Shown: positions 1 through 12,740 of the stretch, piece by piece
Layout of the letters: every line of letters begins with the position of its first letter
How positions within the stretch are numbered: the first letter of the stretch is position 1
Assembly: GCA_003290165.1 (NCBI GenBank)
Contig: QNQO01000224.1
Location: 1,054,001 to 1,118,000, forward strand
Source: Berberis thunbergii
Taxonomy: Eukaryota; Streptophyta; Magnoliopsida; Ranunculales; Berberidaceae
Direction of reading: 5' to 3'
Length of the DNA stretch: 64,000 bases
Made by a program: the position numbers and the translations under genes
Notes under the pieces: generated by a model
The model's database searches: none
The model's input: the letters and a program-made list of their open reading frames with translations, nothing else
Told to the model about the DNA's origin: nothing

Positions 1-266
1 ATGGTGGTTTTGGTTTCTATTATCTGCGGTAAATGACTCCTCATATTTCGAATTTGATTGTGACTTACCTGTATGTGAGTGAGGTAGAGTCTCAATAGGA
101 TTCGCCTGAAGGCATCTCTTGATTTGACGAGCCTCTGAATGTGGTATATGGGCCAAATTAGTGTAGTGATCTAGATCTGGTCCTCTGCGCTGTTTGCATC
201 CATCGAGATTCTATCTTCTGCGTTGTTCGCATCCATCGGGATTCTGTCTTCTGCGCCGACCACTTA
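1..266. other. Non-coding leader with a short direct repeat
   Basis: No gene is visible. Two near-identical copies of a roughly 33-bp unit (core CGCATCCATCG, followed by GATTCT and TCTTCTGCG) lie back to back at about 185-255. A short string (GTGTAGTGATCTAG) near 160 recurs near 1974 inside the adjacent retroelement, so this stretch is probably retroelement-derived. The left junction of the retroelement falls at about 267. Confidence 0.4.
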
Positions 267-985
267 TGAAACATTTAACGTAACTAATTCTATAATTGTT
301 ATGTCCTATTAATTAATAAAATACTCTCATTACGTGCATTTTGTGTATAATGCAGGAATTCAAGTGTTAATCATCAAACATACACAAAATGACACAATAA
401 GGCTAAGTTCAACAACAAAGCCCATTGGATGATAAACACATGCATTATCAGAGACTTTCAAGCCCAAGGTCCATGAAGTCAAGCTCACAAAGCACCATCA
501 TCTATGGATCTCGAGAAAATTAATTTGAAGATTTGGGCATCCACATGGCAACTTCATCCTAGCAAAAACAAATCTCTAAATATTCCACCATTCATTCTCC
601 ATATATTCCCTTATTTTTTCTTATTTTATTCCACCATCCCATCATATTATCTATTTTATAACACCTCCCATTCTACCATCTCACATTTCTTCACCTATAA
701 ATACCCCATGCTTGGAGTATAAAGGGGAGGAAGAAAACAAAAGAGTTGTAATCAAATTGAGAGAAGTTGTAGTATTTATAGATTTTAGAATGATAAGTGG
801 AGGGAAGGCCTAGAGCTTACCATGTTTGGCTAACATCCCACTTTAGGGCGTGGGTGAACCCATGGGAGGATAGCTTTAAGATGGTTATATTTTAGTTTAG
901 TTTATTTCCAAGTTTATGTATTAGAGAAACAAGTAGTTATATTGATTTTGTAACTTGATTATGTCATGAACCAATGAAGTAACTT
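267..985 (+). repeat. Left LTR fragment of the 267-6846 element
   Basis: This matches 5525-6280 over about 720 bp with scattered substitutions, and both copies contain the same promoter-like stretch (CTATAAATACCCCATGC, at about 697 in this copy). The match starts at TGAAACATTTAACG and stops after CATGAACCAATGA. The sequence from about 990 onward shows no relation to the right LTR, which continues for a further 560 bp. A deletion therefore removed the 3' part of this LTR and probably the primer-binding site. Confidence 0.75.
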
Positions 986-989
986 GATA

Positions 990-3900
990 TTGTAACCATT
1001 TTTTTTGCATTAACTTTGAATTTCGAAAACCTTCTATCTTCCAAATGATTTTTAAGAATATTTCTTTGAAAAATTTGGTTTGTCGGCAATCCATGGAAAT
1101 TTGAAAATCTAAATTTCATCAAGAATTGAACTCTGCATGATTTTCAAAGTCGATCTATCAGTTATGGAAATTTTCAGCAATACACTGTTTTGCAAAACCT
1201 GAATGATTTTCAAAACTTTGGTTCCATACTTTGTATTTGAAGTCCTTAATCATTCTCCTATGGTCTAATTTTCAGGTTTTGTGCATAAAGGATACTTGGA
1301 GAAGAGCTTTGGTGAACTTAGTGAACAATACGGGACATTTGGATCATAATTTTTTTTTTGAGTGATTATGAGGATTACAAATTAAGTTGTTATAACTAAA
1401 ACATGGCCTAAGATACAACCAGAAGCAAAGTGAGGTACCTCTCTCTACCCACTTCGAATCTTCTGCAAGAAGTGTTTCTGAAATATTTTTGTGTGTTTAA
1501 ACTTTTTGCAAGATATCGAATTGTGCTAAACTACATAAGAACGGACCTAGCTAATTGCAACTGAGTAGGATTTGATCACCTACCTCGTCACTCAAATACG
1601 TTCAAACTTTAATAAAAATGAACTCAGATAACTAGAGCCAATTAGAACAGTGTTCATAGGGCCTTATAAAATGAATAGACTGTGATTGAACTCTTTCGAC
1701 GTAAGGCTGCTCTAGTGCCAATTGGTATGCGCCGGTAAAGACCAATGTGACTTAACCACCATTTTTTACCTTTTCGCCTAGATAGTGGTGCTTCGACGAA
1801 GTTTCTCACAAGTCTAATCTTATTTTGATTAGGAACATAGGGGTTCTTGAAAGTATTTACGTTGTAGTTGAATCGTAAGAAATTCTTGGATCTTAAAGAT
1901 GCCCTTAAAAGGCTTAGCCAATTCTAGCACACCAAACAGGGTAAAACCTGGCTAGAACGCATCTCTGCCCAGTGTAGTGATCTAGAAAATTTTGACGTAA
2001 TAAACTACCTCTTACTTGCTTACAAAACATATGGGAAAATCTAACTAGTTTCAGAATTGATTTTGAGATGCTCAAAATCATTCTCCACTTCAATTAGATT
2101 AGGTTTTAAAAATTGATTGTATCTTGCACTTAATTGAAGATATTCAACTTGTTGCTTGATAGATGGACGGATATGAATTGATTGAGCTTTGTTTGTGTGT
2201 CATGATTAGTAACACCATTTAGGTGCATTCACATATTGCATTTAATCTAGATCATATCATCTTAGGTTGCATTAGATTTTAGACATATAAAAGAATTCAA
2301 AAAAATTCAAAAATAAAAATAAAAATCAAATCAAGATTGATTCAAGTTCAGTTTCTTTTGTGTTATGAGCCATACAATTATAGATTTTTATTGGGAAGAT
2401 CACGACAATGCCGTGGTAAATTATTTTGCCTCAGTAAACCAAAATCAACCCTTAGAATTTGTTTTGATTATACCAATCATTTTTTCACAAAATGGACATG
2501 GAAACCAATCACTTTGGAACCAAACCCAACCCAACCCAATTGGGGTTGTGAACCTTTTAGGTCCACACCATCCTTTGATCCTCAATATGTGCATAGCCAT
2601 GAGCATTACCTTAGTTGTCCTACAATGCCTTTGGTAGATACCAATCCATACCACGTCATGCACAATATGCAATCCACACCATCTTCATATCCAATTAGCT
2701 ATTGGGGGAAAACTAACATTAGAGCCTAGATCAATATATGCAATCCTTAAGTCATTCCATATGAGAGATAAAACAAAGTCAGCGGGCCACTGACGAACTT
2801 TTGTCTGAAATTTGGGATTTAAGGCGTCAAAAGGATACATTGATGAATGTAAAGGAGGAATATAAAGAAAATCTATTAGAGAGAGTGAGAAATCTGATGA
2901 ATTGTTCCTCATTGATATACCTATATCAACCCTTCAAACTCTCCAAGCAGAGCATGATGACTGGATGAAACTAGTGAGACAATGTGGAAGAAGGATTGTG
3001 GTTGAATCATGAGTTGAGTGTTCAAGAGGATAACATTGTTAAGCATGGTAAACTTGTAAAATTGTCTAGTCACTCCTTAGCTGACTATATGTTGACTGAT
3101 GATATTGTGTCACCCATTATTGATCATACAAACACTTTAGAGAGTGACACAAAAGAAAAACCAATTAACCTACCATGTGGTGATATTCCTCGTTTGACCA
3201 TTGTTGGAACATCCATATCCAATACAAATGTGAAACCTAAGAAATTTGTTAAAAACTTTGGAGGATTATTTTGGGAAATGTAAAACAAATCGTGAAGAAC
3301 CTAAAGAGGTTGATGACCTATCCATGCATGACCAATGGCCTATCCTAGAACACCAAATTGATTTTACTCTTGTATCATTCTTTTAAGGAAACATTTTCTG
3401 ATCTAAAATTAGAATTTCATCTTCAAAGGTTTTCTTCGATTCACTTGTGAGGCATGTCAAATTAATTGCATCTTACTGTCCCACACACATATGTTTGGTA
3501 TGACCCACAAATTTGTAGGTTGTTATTGTATGATTAATTATTTGACTAAGATTTTATTGTACATATTAGGTCAACTAAAAAAATAAAATAAAAAATCACT
3601 TGACTTTATTTGATTGGAGCCTACTTTTGGATCTTAACAAAAGTCATTTGAGCACTCAAGCCGTTTAATGGTATACTATTTCCATTTCTATTTATTATTG
3701 TCTCTCTTTTATTTAAGTTCGACCCACGATGTCTAATTTTAGAACACCGAGGACAATGTTGATTTAGGTTGGGGGGGGGGATATTTCAAAACTTATGTCT
3801 CATTTGAAAATGGGTTGTTCAATTTATTGAGTCAATTTAAAAAAGAAAAAAAAATATTTTTTCATCTTTGTAATTCGAGTGCTTATCCATGATGAGACTA

Positions 3901-5489
3901 GGTTCCATAAATCTAGTTGCAGTGACATTTGAGTGTAGGATTTGAAGCTTTGAAAGTTAGTAGTTTTTCAGTATTAGACAATAGTTTGTACTACTCACAA
4001 ACTAGGAATTTCTAAGAGTTTACATTGAGAGTGTGTTTTAGCTTCGATGTTCTTATTTAAAGTTGAAAAAATGGATTAATTATCTGGTAAACATGTGATA
4101 ATAGTGGAGACTTGAACCCTGTGAGATTTCTAGTCTTTTTTCTTTTTGAGGGTTATACACTAATTCATGATTTCTTGAGTCATACATTATCTTGTTGCAC
4201 AATTTCTATAGTCTTTCGCTTCTATCAAAACCTGAGAATAAAACATCAAAGTTAAATCACGCCACTACATTATGTTCTGAAATTCACCCAAGGCATAGAA
4301 ACCATGTAATTCTTAGGAAAGGAAGAAAAATCATTGTTTGCTTAGATTGAGCCTTTTAACCTACCCATGTATTGTTTACCCTTAGAGTCTGTTTGAAGCC
4401 TGTCATATTAACATTTTTGTTGTTAACCCACTAATCGATAAACCCAAATAACCCAATTATGTTTTTTTTCTTCTGACCTTTGTACTTTTGAGAAAAGTTG
4501 GAGATGAATGATTAAAGAAATTTTTATCACCATCAATGGAATAGGTATATACTTCTTAGTGCCAAAAAGAGTAGAAAGAACTTCATATTCCATTTTGTAC
4601 AAGACTATAAAAAAGAAGAAGGAAATATCCTTGTTTTTCACATCAAAGATGAAGTAAAACTCTTTCATAGAAAAGACGAGTTAAGCTAATCCATGAAGTT
4701 TAACACTTGTTGAAGACCTCCGACCTTATCAAAAGTGTTTTTGTTTGTCGTTAACCTTCAATGTTACCCCTTCCTAAGCCTCGTTACAACCTAGTCAAAG
4801 TTTTATATGATCCTTAGAAAAATATGGCCAAAGTGTGGAGGGTGAATTAAGAAATACTATGGTGAATGAAATCAACATTCTCAGTGGATGATATTCCTTA
4901 TTGAGATCATATTTATTATATTATCGAATTTTGATTTTTGTTTTGTTTTGTATGTGAACTATCTTTTATTCATTTGTTTCATCTTATTCACATACATTTG
5001 AGAGAAAATAGCCAAATCTTTGAGTGATTATATACCTTGTGAGATTTGAATTTGAAGCGAATTTTCTAGAATGTGAACTGGAGATATGTCCACTTTTAAA
5101 CTGAAGTTTGCAACAAAGAAGTTGATCAAACTCTTAATATAAACTTGAATGAATAATTTCTATGACTTTTGTGTAGTGCTTACTGAAGTCACTTATTGAC
5201 TTAATACTGACCAATAAGTTACAAGAATACATATCTTAAGGCTTACGCATTCAAGTAGGACTCTCTGAGGTTAAATAAAAAAAGAGTTATTTTTTACCAA
5301 TTTTGAGTCCGAGTCCCGAGTATCATAAATGTTTGTGGGTATCATTTCTGAAAACCCTCACGATACTACAACTCATCCACTAGGGGAGCCTAGAGGTTTA
5401 AAGGCTTATTACATATGCAAAATGTAATCGGGATTCCTACGAAAGTGAGTTAGTTTTTATTTTTCTTTTGCTCGAGGACTAGCAAAATG
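990..5489 (+). other. Internal region of the decayed retroelement, non-coding or broken
   Basis: No retroviral domain is recognisable. Two modest open stretches on the + strand (2337-2729 and 2984-3283) look like remnants of one broken frame but match no family I know. A G-run at 3770-3780, after the words ACACCGAGGACAATGTTGATTTAGGTT split by short gaps, resembles the 'G-rich marker plus long 3' non-coding region' seen in Athila/Tat-type gypsy elements. The remainder is AT-rich. Confidence 0.45.
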
Positions 5490-5505
5490 TAGGTTTGGGG
5501 AGATT
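5490..5505 (+). promoter_or_regulatory. Putative polypurine tract
   Basis: The tract AGGTTTGGGGAGATT lies immediately 5' of TGATAG, the start of the right LTR. In LTR retrotransposons this purine-rich site primes plus-strand DNA synthesis. Its position gives the element its + orientation. Confidence 0.6.
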
Positions 5506-6846
5506 TGATAGGTTTATAAATGAAACATTTAACGCCCATAATTTTACAATTATTATGTTTTATTAATTAATAAAATACTCTCATTACGTGTATTTTTTGT
5601 ATAATGTAGAAATTCAAGTGTTAATCATCAAACATACACAAAATGACACAATAAGGCTGAGTTCAACAACAAAACCCATTGGATGATAAACACATGCATT
5701 ATCAAAGACTTTAAAGCCCAAGGTCTATGAAGTCAAGTCCATAAAGCACCATCATCTATGGATCTGGAGAAAATTAATTTGAAGATTTGGACATCCACAT
5801 GGCAATTTCATCCCAGCCAAAAGAAATCTCTACATATTCCATCTCCCATTATCCATATATTCTCGCATCTTTTTCTTATTTTATTCCACCATATTCTTTT
5901 AGCTTTTCCTTTGTCCACCATCCCATCACATTTCCTTATATTTTCCCTATTTTATTCCAGTTCCCATTCTACCATGTCATATTTCTTCACCTATAAATAC
6001 CCCATGCTTGGAGTATAAAGGGGAGGAAGAAAACAAAAGATTTGTAATCAAATTGAGAGAAGATGTAGTATTTATAGAGTTTAGAATAATAAGTGGAGGG
6101 AAAACCTAGAGCTTACCATGTTTAGCTAACATCACACTTTAGGGTGTGGGTGAGCCCATGGGAGGATAGCTCCAAGATGATTCTCTTTTATTTTAGTTTA
6201 TTTCCAAGTTTATGTATTAGAGAAGCAAATAGTTAGATTGATCTTGTAACTTGATTATGCCATGAACCAATGAGGTAAGTTAGATGATTTGTGTTTCATC
6301 ATATGAATTCAATTCATGCTTTCTTCTTCTACTTCTTAATTTCAAGATTAGATAAGTTTCTATCATTGCAATTTCTCTAACAAGCTCCTAATTATAATGT
6401 TTATATATTATTAGTCTAAGATTTTGATTTATTAGATATTGGTGTTTCATTTAAGTATGGATTCTTTATATGTTTTTAAATCCACATTTGATTATTAGAT
6501 TACTAATATAATTAAAGCTTGAAATCAATTTACTCATAAAGCCATATTTCCATCCTAAGGTGAGATGAGAATCTACCTTAGGACATGTTAATGAATTTGG
6601 AATGATTAATCTAAGAGTAGCCTAAAGGTGCCATCTACTCATGATGGTAAACTCAAAGCCCTAACTCTCACATGTAGGTTTTATTTTGCATTTTTATTTT
6701 AAATATTTCACCAATCACCTCTTTTCTAACTAGGTTAAGTTTCAAAAGAGATTTGAAGATTTGTTTTGTTAATTTTATAGCTCTCATTGTGGGATTCGAC
6801 CCGTATTTGCCGTTATCTAACTCAATAGATAACCGTGCGCTTGCAG
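5506..6846 (+). repeat. Right LTR of the 267-6846 element
   Basis: It starts TGATAG after the polypurine tract and repeats the left LTR to about 6280. It then extends through a segment ending near GATAACCGTGCGCTTGCA. The segment GTGGGATTCGACCCGTA near 6789 is a hallmark of the 3' part of LTRs of Tat/Athila-like gypsy elements. The exact end is uncertain; beyond about 6846 the sequence becomes a different gypsy gag on the other strand. Confidence 0.65.
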
Positions 6847-7212
6847 TATGATTTGAGATATGATATCAGGTGTAGTCTGCGGTCCCAGCCTTGAGTGCAC
6901 AGTTGCTTGGGAGCCCAACCTTGAGAAGGCTCTCGTTTGAGGCCCGAGCCTAGAGTGCACATTTACTCGTGCTAATATCGAATGAATGCTTTCAGAGGGA
7001 TTATTTCCCTTTGATGGATGACTACTTCCACTCCTATGCGCATGATCTGCTGGTAAATGGCAATGTGTCATCTGCCTTGGTTGTTCGCTTACCAATCGCT
7101 CTACCACTCGGGTTTGTTTTTCCAATATTTTAATCAAATTGGCGATTTGATCTGCAAGATTTTCTTGTTGTGTCATCTCCATTTGGCTTGGTTGTTGGGA
7201 AGAAGGTTGCAA
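6847..7212 (-). pseudogene. Truncated gypsy gag N-terminus
   Basis: The - strand encodes a Gln-rich N-terminus with a short coiled-coil-like stretch (LADQIANLIKILEKQ) and then three imperfect copies of a V/A-HSRLGPQ/S repeat. Repeated 'HSRLG' words are common in the N-terminal linker of plant Ty3-gypsy Gag proteins. The frame is cut at about 6847, where the LTR of the 267-6846 element begins; capsid and all later domains are missing. The usual Gag role would be assembly of virus-like particles, which this remnant cannot perform. It is probably an older element disrupted by insertion or deletion. Confidence 0.65.
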
Positions 7213-8160
7213 TTGATGGTCAGCAGGCGGTGGTAGACCTACTACTAGTGGTTGTTCAACTGGTTAAGGCGTAACCCGTGGTGACAATGGCGGCCTAGTA
7301 TGAGTTGAGGACCTTGTAACATTATTTTTGAATTCCCACCATTATATTGAAAAGAAGTTTGAAAATAAAAGTGTTTGTGAAAGGAAATTTAAACTGAATG
7401 AATGAATTTTTTTTATGAATGGAAGAGAGCATGCAATGAGTTTGATTCAAGCTCTCATTGAAGCACCAATTTGTGGATGCAAATTTCCCTCGGATCACAT
7501 GTTGATCACGCGGAGCAATCTGCATAAGATAGAAATTAATTCTTGACATCGATGTGGTGCCTGCCACGGGGACTTTATTGCCAAAGTTAGAACAATATCT
7601 TTAAAAAAATGTCTATATCTCTATATTTGAAGAGAGAATTATAAGTTAGGAAAGCGTTACTTCCATAAGGCTTTGTGTTTGGCTATTTATAGAGGATGAA
7701 AAAGTCAACTGCTGGCTGATGAGTGAGACACATGCTTGATGATTGAGACACGTGGCTGATGAGTGAGATACGTGGCAGATGAGTAAGACGTGTGGCAGAT
7801 GAGTGGTTTATCTATTTGCAAGCGTTTGCAACTTTCTTCAGGTAGTTGTAACTTCCGTGGTTGGTTATAACCTCCTGTTGGTCGTTGTAACTTCCTCTTT
7901 GGAGACATCTCTCCTACAAGCCCATGTGCTCGGCTGAGCATGGTGGTTGGCGTCGAAAACTACTTCCCCGCTAAGAAAATAATGTTCTACTGAGTTTGTA
8001 TTGGGTCCAGGCTCAAGCCTTCTATACTCGTAGCTTTCGTGGATAATCTTCGGGCTTCTTGGGAAAGGGCCAAATCTTTGGGCTTCTTTATCCAATTGGG
8101 CTAAAAGTTATTTTGTCTCCCACATGATCTATTTTAGCTATCTTGTTGAACATTATTTCG
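7213..8160 (-). mobile_element. Leader and 5' LTR remnant of the truncated gypsy element
   Basis: Read on the - strand, this lies upstream of the gag fragment. It includes AAATTGGTGCTTCAATGAG near 7470, which resembles the LTR/leader junction of plant gypsy elements, and a TGGCAATAAAGTCCCC stretch near 7575. A cluster of GATGAGTGAGACACGTGGC-like direct repeats lies at 7715-7805 (four imperfect copies of about 22 bp). No second LTR was found, so the boundaries are tentative. Confidence 0.45.
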
Positions 8161-8949
8161 CTAATAAATAGATTGATTTGGTTGTTGCATTGCATGAAAA
8201 AAATAGAAAGTTTATGAGAGATTTTGAACTTGTAGTTACAATGTTAAAACACTTTTTGTTAGGTTATTTAAAAAGAGGAAGAACAAAGTAACCACATGAA
8301 CGTTCAATTACATGTTAGAATATAGTTAGTATTGATAATTTTTCTAGATAGACTAGTACAATTAAGACTTGGTTGATAGAGTAAGAGATTATGAATGTTT
8401 GAGCTTGAGTTTGATTAGTTGATTGAGTGAATAAATATATATTAATAATGGTTTTATTCCTCCTCCTCTCTCTCTCCCCAATAAATAAAGGAAAATATTT
8501 TCAGAATCAAAACAAAGGAAGCCATGTGATTTTTTTTCCTTAGTGCAATCAAAAAGTAAAAAATATGGTATGTTTTAAAAAATAAAATCAAAGACACCCT
8601 TAAAGAGTTAAAGTGTTGTTGTCATTTCTTAATTTTGAATTCTAGCGCAATTGTTCTATTTTGCTCTTTTACATTATTGGATAGAGAAACTTGATTTGGT
8701 GATGCATTATCTATGGATAGCCAACCACCTTAAACTATTGTTATGTGTTTTTTCTAAAGCTTATAAGTGACTATATTAATAAGAACGAGTACACAATTTT
8801 AGACCAATGTCAGAAGCAAGTTAGTGAGCCCCTAGTATTGAGTTCTTGACCTATAAATTTACATTCCCAATTAGTGGTCATAGCTAAAAGTCTTTTAATG
8901 CTACCAGTGAGAGCTTTCCAGATCAAGTATTCATACAAAAAGCTGCTAG
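8161..8949. other. AT-rich intergenic DNA
   Basis: No coding potential, structured RNA or repeat pair is visible. The stretch separates the gypsy remnant from the 3' end of the LINE. Confidence 0.5.
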
Positions 8950-9025
8950 TAGAAAGATCGGATTGGATGATGGACTACAAGGCACTCGAGTCTCCTTAAA
9001 TAAAGTCATGCTTCCATTGGTTAGC

Positions 9026-9905
9026 CTAAATCAAGAGAAGAGTTGCTTCCGCTGCATGACACCCTACCATAGTACTATTCATAACTTTCTCCGCGATTTT
9101 GAAAGCCACTTGCGCCAAAATTCTCCTCCGCATATCAACAACCATTACACCAACTGCTCCATGTTTGGAAATATCATAGAATCTGCTATCATAAGTAACA
9201 ATCACAAAAGAAGGATCTAGGTGAGCTGAAAAACTAGTTTGGCCAGAAGTCATTTTATTCAAATGATGATGTTGGGCTGCGTGAAGTTGGGCTTTAATAA
9301 GATTAAGTCTTGGTAATAGATCAGAGGGCACTGGAGATCTGGGATACAAGGAGGCATCAGAGAGGGGAAGGTTGAGTGGTTGCCTTTGCAAGGTGTGAGT
9401 TATGGTTGCTGCTTCTAGTACTTGGTACAAGGATTGGGGTGAGGGATTTCTAACAACATCTTTCAAGGGAAACCAATGATTTTTCCATGAGGATCAAGTA
9501 AGGTTGAAGGTGTTAAGAAACATCTGAGGGCAGTGTTTACGAAAAATATTGTTGTTACGAATGGTCCAAATAAATAAAATGACGGTCGTGAATTGGGATA
9601 ACATGGTTTCACTTTCTAATACATGGGCTCTAGGATTGTCCCACATGAAAAGAATAAGAAGTGGATAGTGGGTAGGGGAAATTCTCATTTTTCCAGTCAA
9701 TGGGCGGTGGGGACAACTGCCCCCATTGGTTGACAATCGGGCAGATAAAGAAAAAATGCGCTGCAGTTTTTGAAGCTTGGTGATAGAAGGTGCAGTTGTC
9801 CTGAATGGCAATGTGAATGCAAGAAAGATTTGCGAGAATTGGTATGATATTCTGACTTATTTCCACAGCAGGAGAAAAGCTTTGGGAGAAACTTTTATTT
9901 TCCAC
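9026..9905 (-). pseudogene. LINE zinc-binding (zf-RVT) and RNase H-like remnants
   Basis: On the - strand, 9905-9494 holds the Cys/His and Trp-rich linker typical of plant LINEs (words HFFFICPIVNQWG and LFIWTIRNNNIF). 9466-9026 holds an RNase H-like piece with GAVGVMVVDMRRRILAQ and CHAAEATLLL. The first acidic position appears as TYDSRF, where family members usually have D-A/G. The two parts are in different frames. Confidence 0.7.
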
Positions 9906-10749
9906 AGATGTCGAAGCTAGTTGATTAGAACTAAGTGAGAGTTGTTATGGGAGGAGGTAGAACAATTCATTTGGTCTTGGAGAAAAGTTTTTGTGGCACT
10001 TTTAACCAAGAATTCACCTTTTTTTTTTATCAGCAACCACACAAGTCTATCCGGGTTTGAAGAAAGTCGGATTGTAATATCAAGGATATCTCGTGCCATA
10101 GGCGCATGAAAAGAGAGTGGACAAGTTCCATTTTCCAATGAACATTCTTAGGGAAGTTAGATTGCTACAAATCAGTGATAGCAGTTGGCCACAAAGGATG
10201 ACGTGGATCATTGTGGTGAGCCAAATCACAGTTAGATAGAATTAGCCCTGGTTTAACCTAGCTATCATTCCACATGTCGATCTGCTGTGAGTTGAGAAAG
10301 GTTTTTGTTGTGAAAGTAGATAGCCTCGAGTTGTAGAACCCTAGGGTTGAGAGGAAAGTTAAGAGTCTTCCAATTTTTTTTCCATTAAGGTAAGGTTTTT
10401 GTTCCTGAATTCAGAAATTTGAGCCTTCTTAATTGTCAAGGTCGAGCTATACAACTCCATCTTCATAGATGTAGACTTTTGTTATCTACAGAGTCATTCC
10501 ACTAGAAGTCTCGTTCCAGGTTGTCAAGTCAGGTGGTCACTAGCATAGGGAATGATGAAGGATTGCATTGAGTAAACAAGAATAGAGTTCAGGACATCTT
10601 CGGTCATTATCATTTGGCCTGCTTGAAAGAGAACTTTGGATTTTCAACTAGCTAGTTTGTTATTAACTTTGTCAACTAGGAACTAAAAATCGTGTGATTT
10701 CTTTTTAGAAAGGAGGATAGGCGAGCCGAATACTTGTCTTTGGGGTTGT

Positions 10750-11517
10750 AGACTTTGAATCCCAAAATCCTATTGATCATTTTAGGATGTCTGTTATAGA
10801 AATTGGCGCTAAAATAAACAAAGAATTTATCAAAGCTGATCGCTTATCTCGAAGCTAAATAATATTTTTGAAGAATGTCTTTAACATTGTGTGCTTCTTC
10901 CAAGTTAGACCGGAAGAAAAACATGAAATCATCTGCATATAAAATATGATTGATGGAAGGCGAATGTCTTCAAATTTTGATACTGCAGATAGTCCCATTT
11001 TGTTATGCTTGATTGAACATCCCAAAAAGAGCCTCTACCACAATAATAAACAGATAAAAAGAAAGGGGTATCCTTGTCTTATACCTCTGGATGGAGTGAT
11101 AGGTGAGAAGGGGTGCCATTGAGCAATAACACAGAACGAGAAAATGGAAATACATTGTTGTATCATAAGGATCCAACCTGGAGCAAAACCCATCTGTTTG
11201 AGAATGTCAAGCAAGAAATACCATTCGAGATGGTCGTAGGCTTTGGCTATATCAATTTTGATAGCCATCCAATATTGTTTCTTCTTGCGGTTGTTTTTCA
11301 TTTGAAAAAAATGTCTCATTACCTATGGTCACATTAACAGCAAAAGAACGATCTTTGAGAAAAAAACTTTGTAGATGACATTGCATAATCCATTTGGCCG
11401 GAATTTATCAAGGGTCAAGGGGTTGTTGGTTTTAGGGATTAGGGCAATGAATGTTTCATTGATGAGTTTGGGATCCATGTGTTTCGTGATGAAGAAGTTA
11501 CGAGCAACGTCAGTCAT
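10750..11517 (-). pseudogene. LINE reverse transcriptase remnant with YADD
   Basis: The finger/palm motifs appear in order on the - strand: ALIPKTNNP..DKFRPNGLCNVIYK near 11440-11340, then AIKIDIAKAYDHLEWYFL near 11255-11205, SRGIRQGYP near 11080, and the catalytic ILYADDFMFFF near 10935, whose YADD codons lie at 10928-10939. The F/Y-x-D-D box is the metal-binding centre of reverse transcriptases. Frameshifts between motifs make it inactive. Confidence 0.85.
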
Positions 11518-12100
11518 ATCCTCTTTAACAATAGCCCAATGTTGTTGGAAGAAAAAAACATGGAATCCATCAGCCCGAGAGCCTTCTGACTATCCTTATT
11601 ATGAATAGTGGAGAAAATCCAAGATTCATCTGGGATTGCAAGGAACGAGTCATTCTCTTCAGAAGTGTTGGAAGTCTCAAACAAGGAAAGGATCTTCGGG
11701 TCCAAATTTGGTTGGGATGTTTGAAAATATATTGCAAAGTAGGTGTTCAAAACATTCCCCACTTGGTCATGGGAAAAATGTCAAGCTCCAAACTCATCTT
11801 TGAGTTTGAGATCAAATTATGTTTTTTGCGAAGCAAAGGTAGTCAGATGAAAAAATTTGGTATTTTATCCCCATCTGCAAGCCAGGAGGATTCTGATTTG
11901 TTTTTCCAAAAACGTTATTATCTAAGAAACAGTTCGGTGAAATGTTATTTAAGGATGGAGATAGAAGTGGTATTATCCTTGGAGGGATGATCATTTTGGA
12001 GGTGGTCTAGGGCCGGTTGAGTGTCAGCTATGGAAAGTTGGACATAGCGAAACTCCGTTTTATTCCATATGAAAAGTTTTTAGTTGAGATATTTGGTTTT

Positions 12101-12713
12101 CTAGTGAAAATTGACCGAAGGGTGCCAATGGAGTCGTGAATCCCAATGGTCTGATATGATTATCTTATATTTGGGATCACATGACCACATATGAAAAAAT
12201 TTAAACGGTTTCGGACCAGAGTGGGTAAGGGAAAAAAGTGCAAGGGAAGGAGTTTTTTTATCAGAAGAAGATGTGGGGATGGTAGTCACTGTGGCTACGA
12301 AGAAACATGTGAGCCAATCAGTAGACGTCAATACCCTATCTAGTTTTGCTTTGACACCATTGCAATAATTTCTTTTCTTATTCTAAATAATCAGAACCAT
12401 TAAGAGGAAGACCAGTGAGATTATGTAGGTCAATAAAGTTTCGAAGGTGTAATAAATTAAATTTCCTAGGCGCAGGGCCACCTAATTTGTCGCTAGAGTA
12501 AAGAATAGCATTGAGGTCTCCTATAATGAGATAAGATAGGGAATGGTCCAAACAAATATTAGTGGTCTCTCCAGAAAGAACTCCGGATAGAAGGATTAGG
12601 TACACCATACATAAAACAGCTGACCAACTAGTATTTATGATAAAATTATCAATAATGCAGTTAAAGACATATTTACAGGAAAAATAATAGAAATAGAAAT
12701 ACCGTCTTTCCAC
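12101..12713 (-). pseudogene. LINE apurinic endonuclease-like remnant
   Basis: The - strand contains LIIGDLNAILYSSDKLGG, the GDxNxI motif of the exonuclease-endonuclease-phosphatase fold that opens plant LINE ORF2 proteins, then a weaker stretch with SDH (ISDHWDSRL), matching the usual C-terminal SDH motif. Two frames are involved, so it is broken. It nicks target DNA in functional LINEs. Confidence 0.7.
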
Positions 12714-12740
12714 ATAAGGGCAAGTCCTGCAGATAATCCT

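Larger units (their letters stand above)
267..6846 (+). mobile_element. Decayed LTR retrotransposon, probably gypsy (Athila/Tat-like), no intact coding region
   Basis: Two long direct repeats, 267-985 and 5506 to about 6280, share long runs of identity (for example AATTAATAAAATACTCTCAT and the segment containing CCTATAAATACCCCATGCTTGGAG). They are read as LTRs. A purine-rich tract ending in TTTGGGGAGATT lies directly before TGATAG at 5506, as expected for a polypurine tract next to a 3' LTR of a + strand element. The right LTR continues to about 6846 through a typical gypsy LTR end (GTGGGATTCGACCC). The left copy lacks this part, so the 5' LTR is truncated on both sides and no primer-binding site can be seen. 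The interior holds no gag, protease, reverse transcriptase or integrase that I can recognise. It is a derelict or non-autonomous copy. Confidence 0.75.
8950..12740 (-). mobile_element. Degenerate LINE (plant L1-like) ORF2 on the - strand
   Basis: Pieces of a LINE ORF2 lie in the expected order on the - strand: endonuclease (about 12713-12101), reverse transcriptase (about 11517-10750, with YADD), zinc-binding/linker region (about 9905-9500) and a C-terminal RNase H-like domain (about 9466-9026). Stops and frameshifts separate them, so no functional ORF2 protein can be made. No ORF1 is visible upstream and no target-site duplication was identified. Plant L1 elements copy themselves by target-primed reverse transcription. 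This copy is old. Confidence 0.85.

Noticed and set aside
3770..3780. G-run as a quadruplex-forming regulatory site
   Set aside because: A single G-run does not make a quadruplex; it fits the G-rich marker of decayed gypsy 3' regions.
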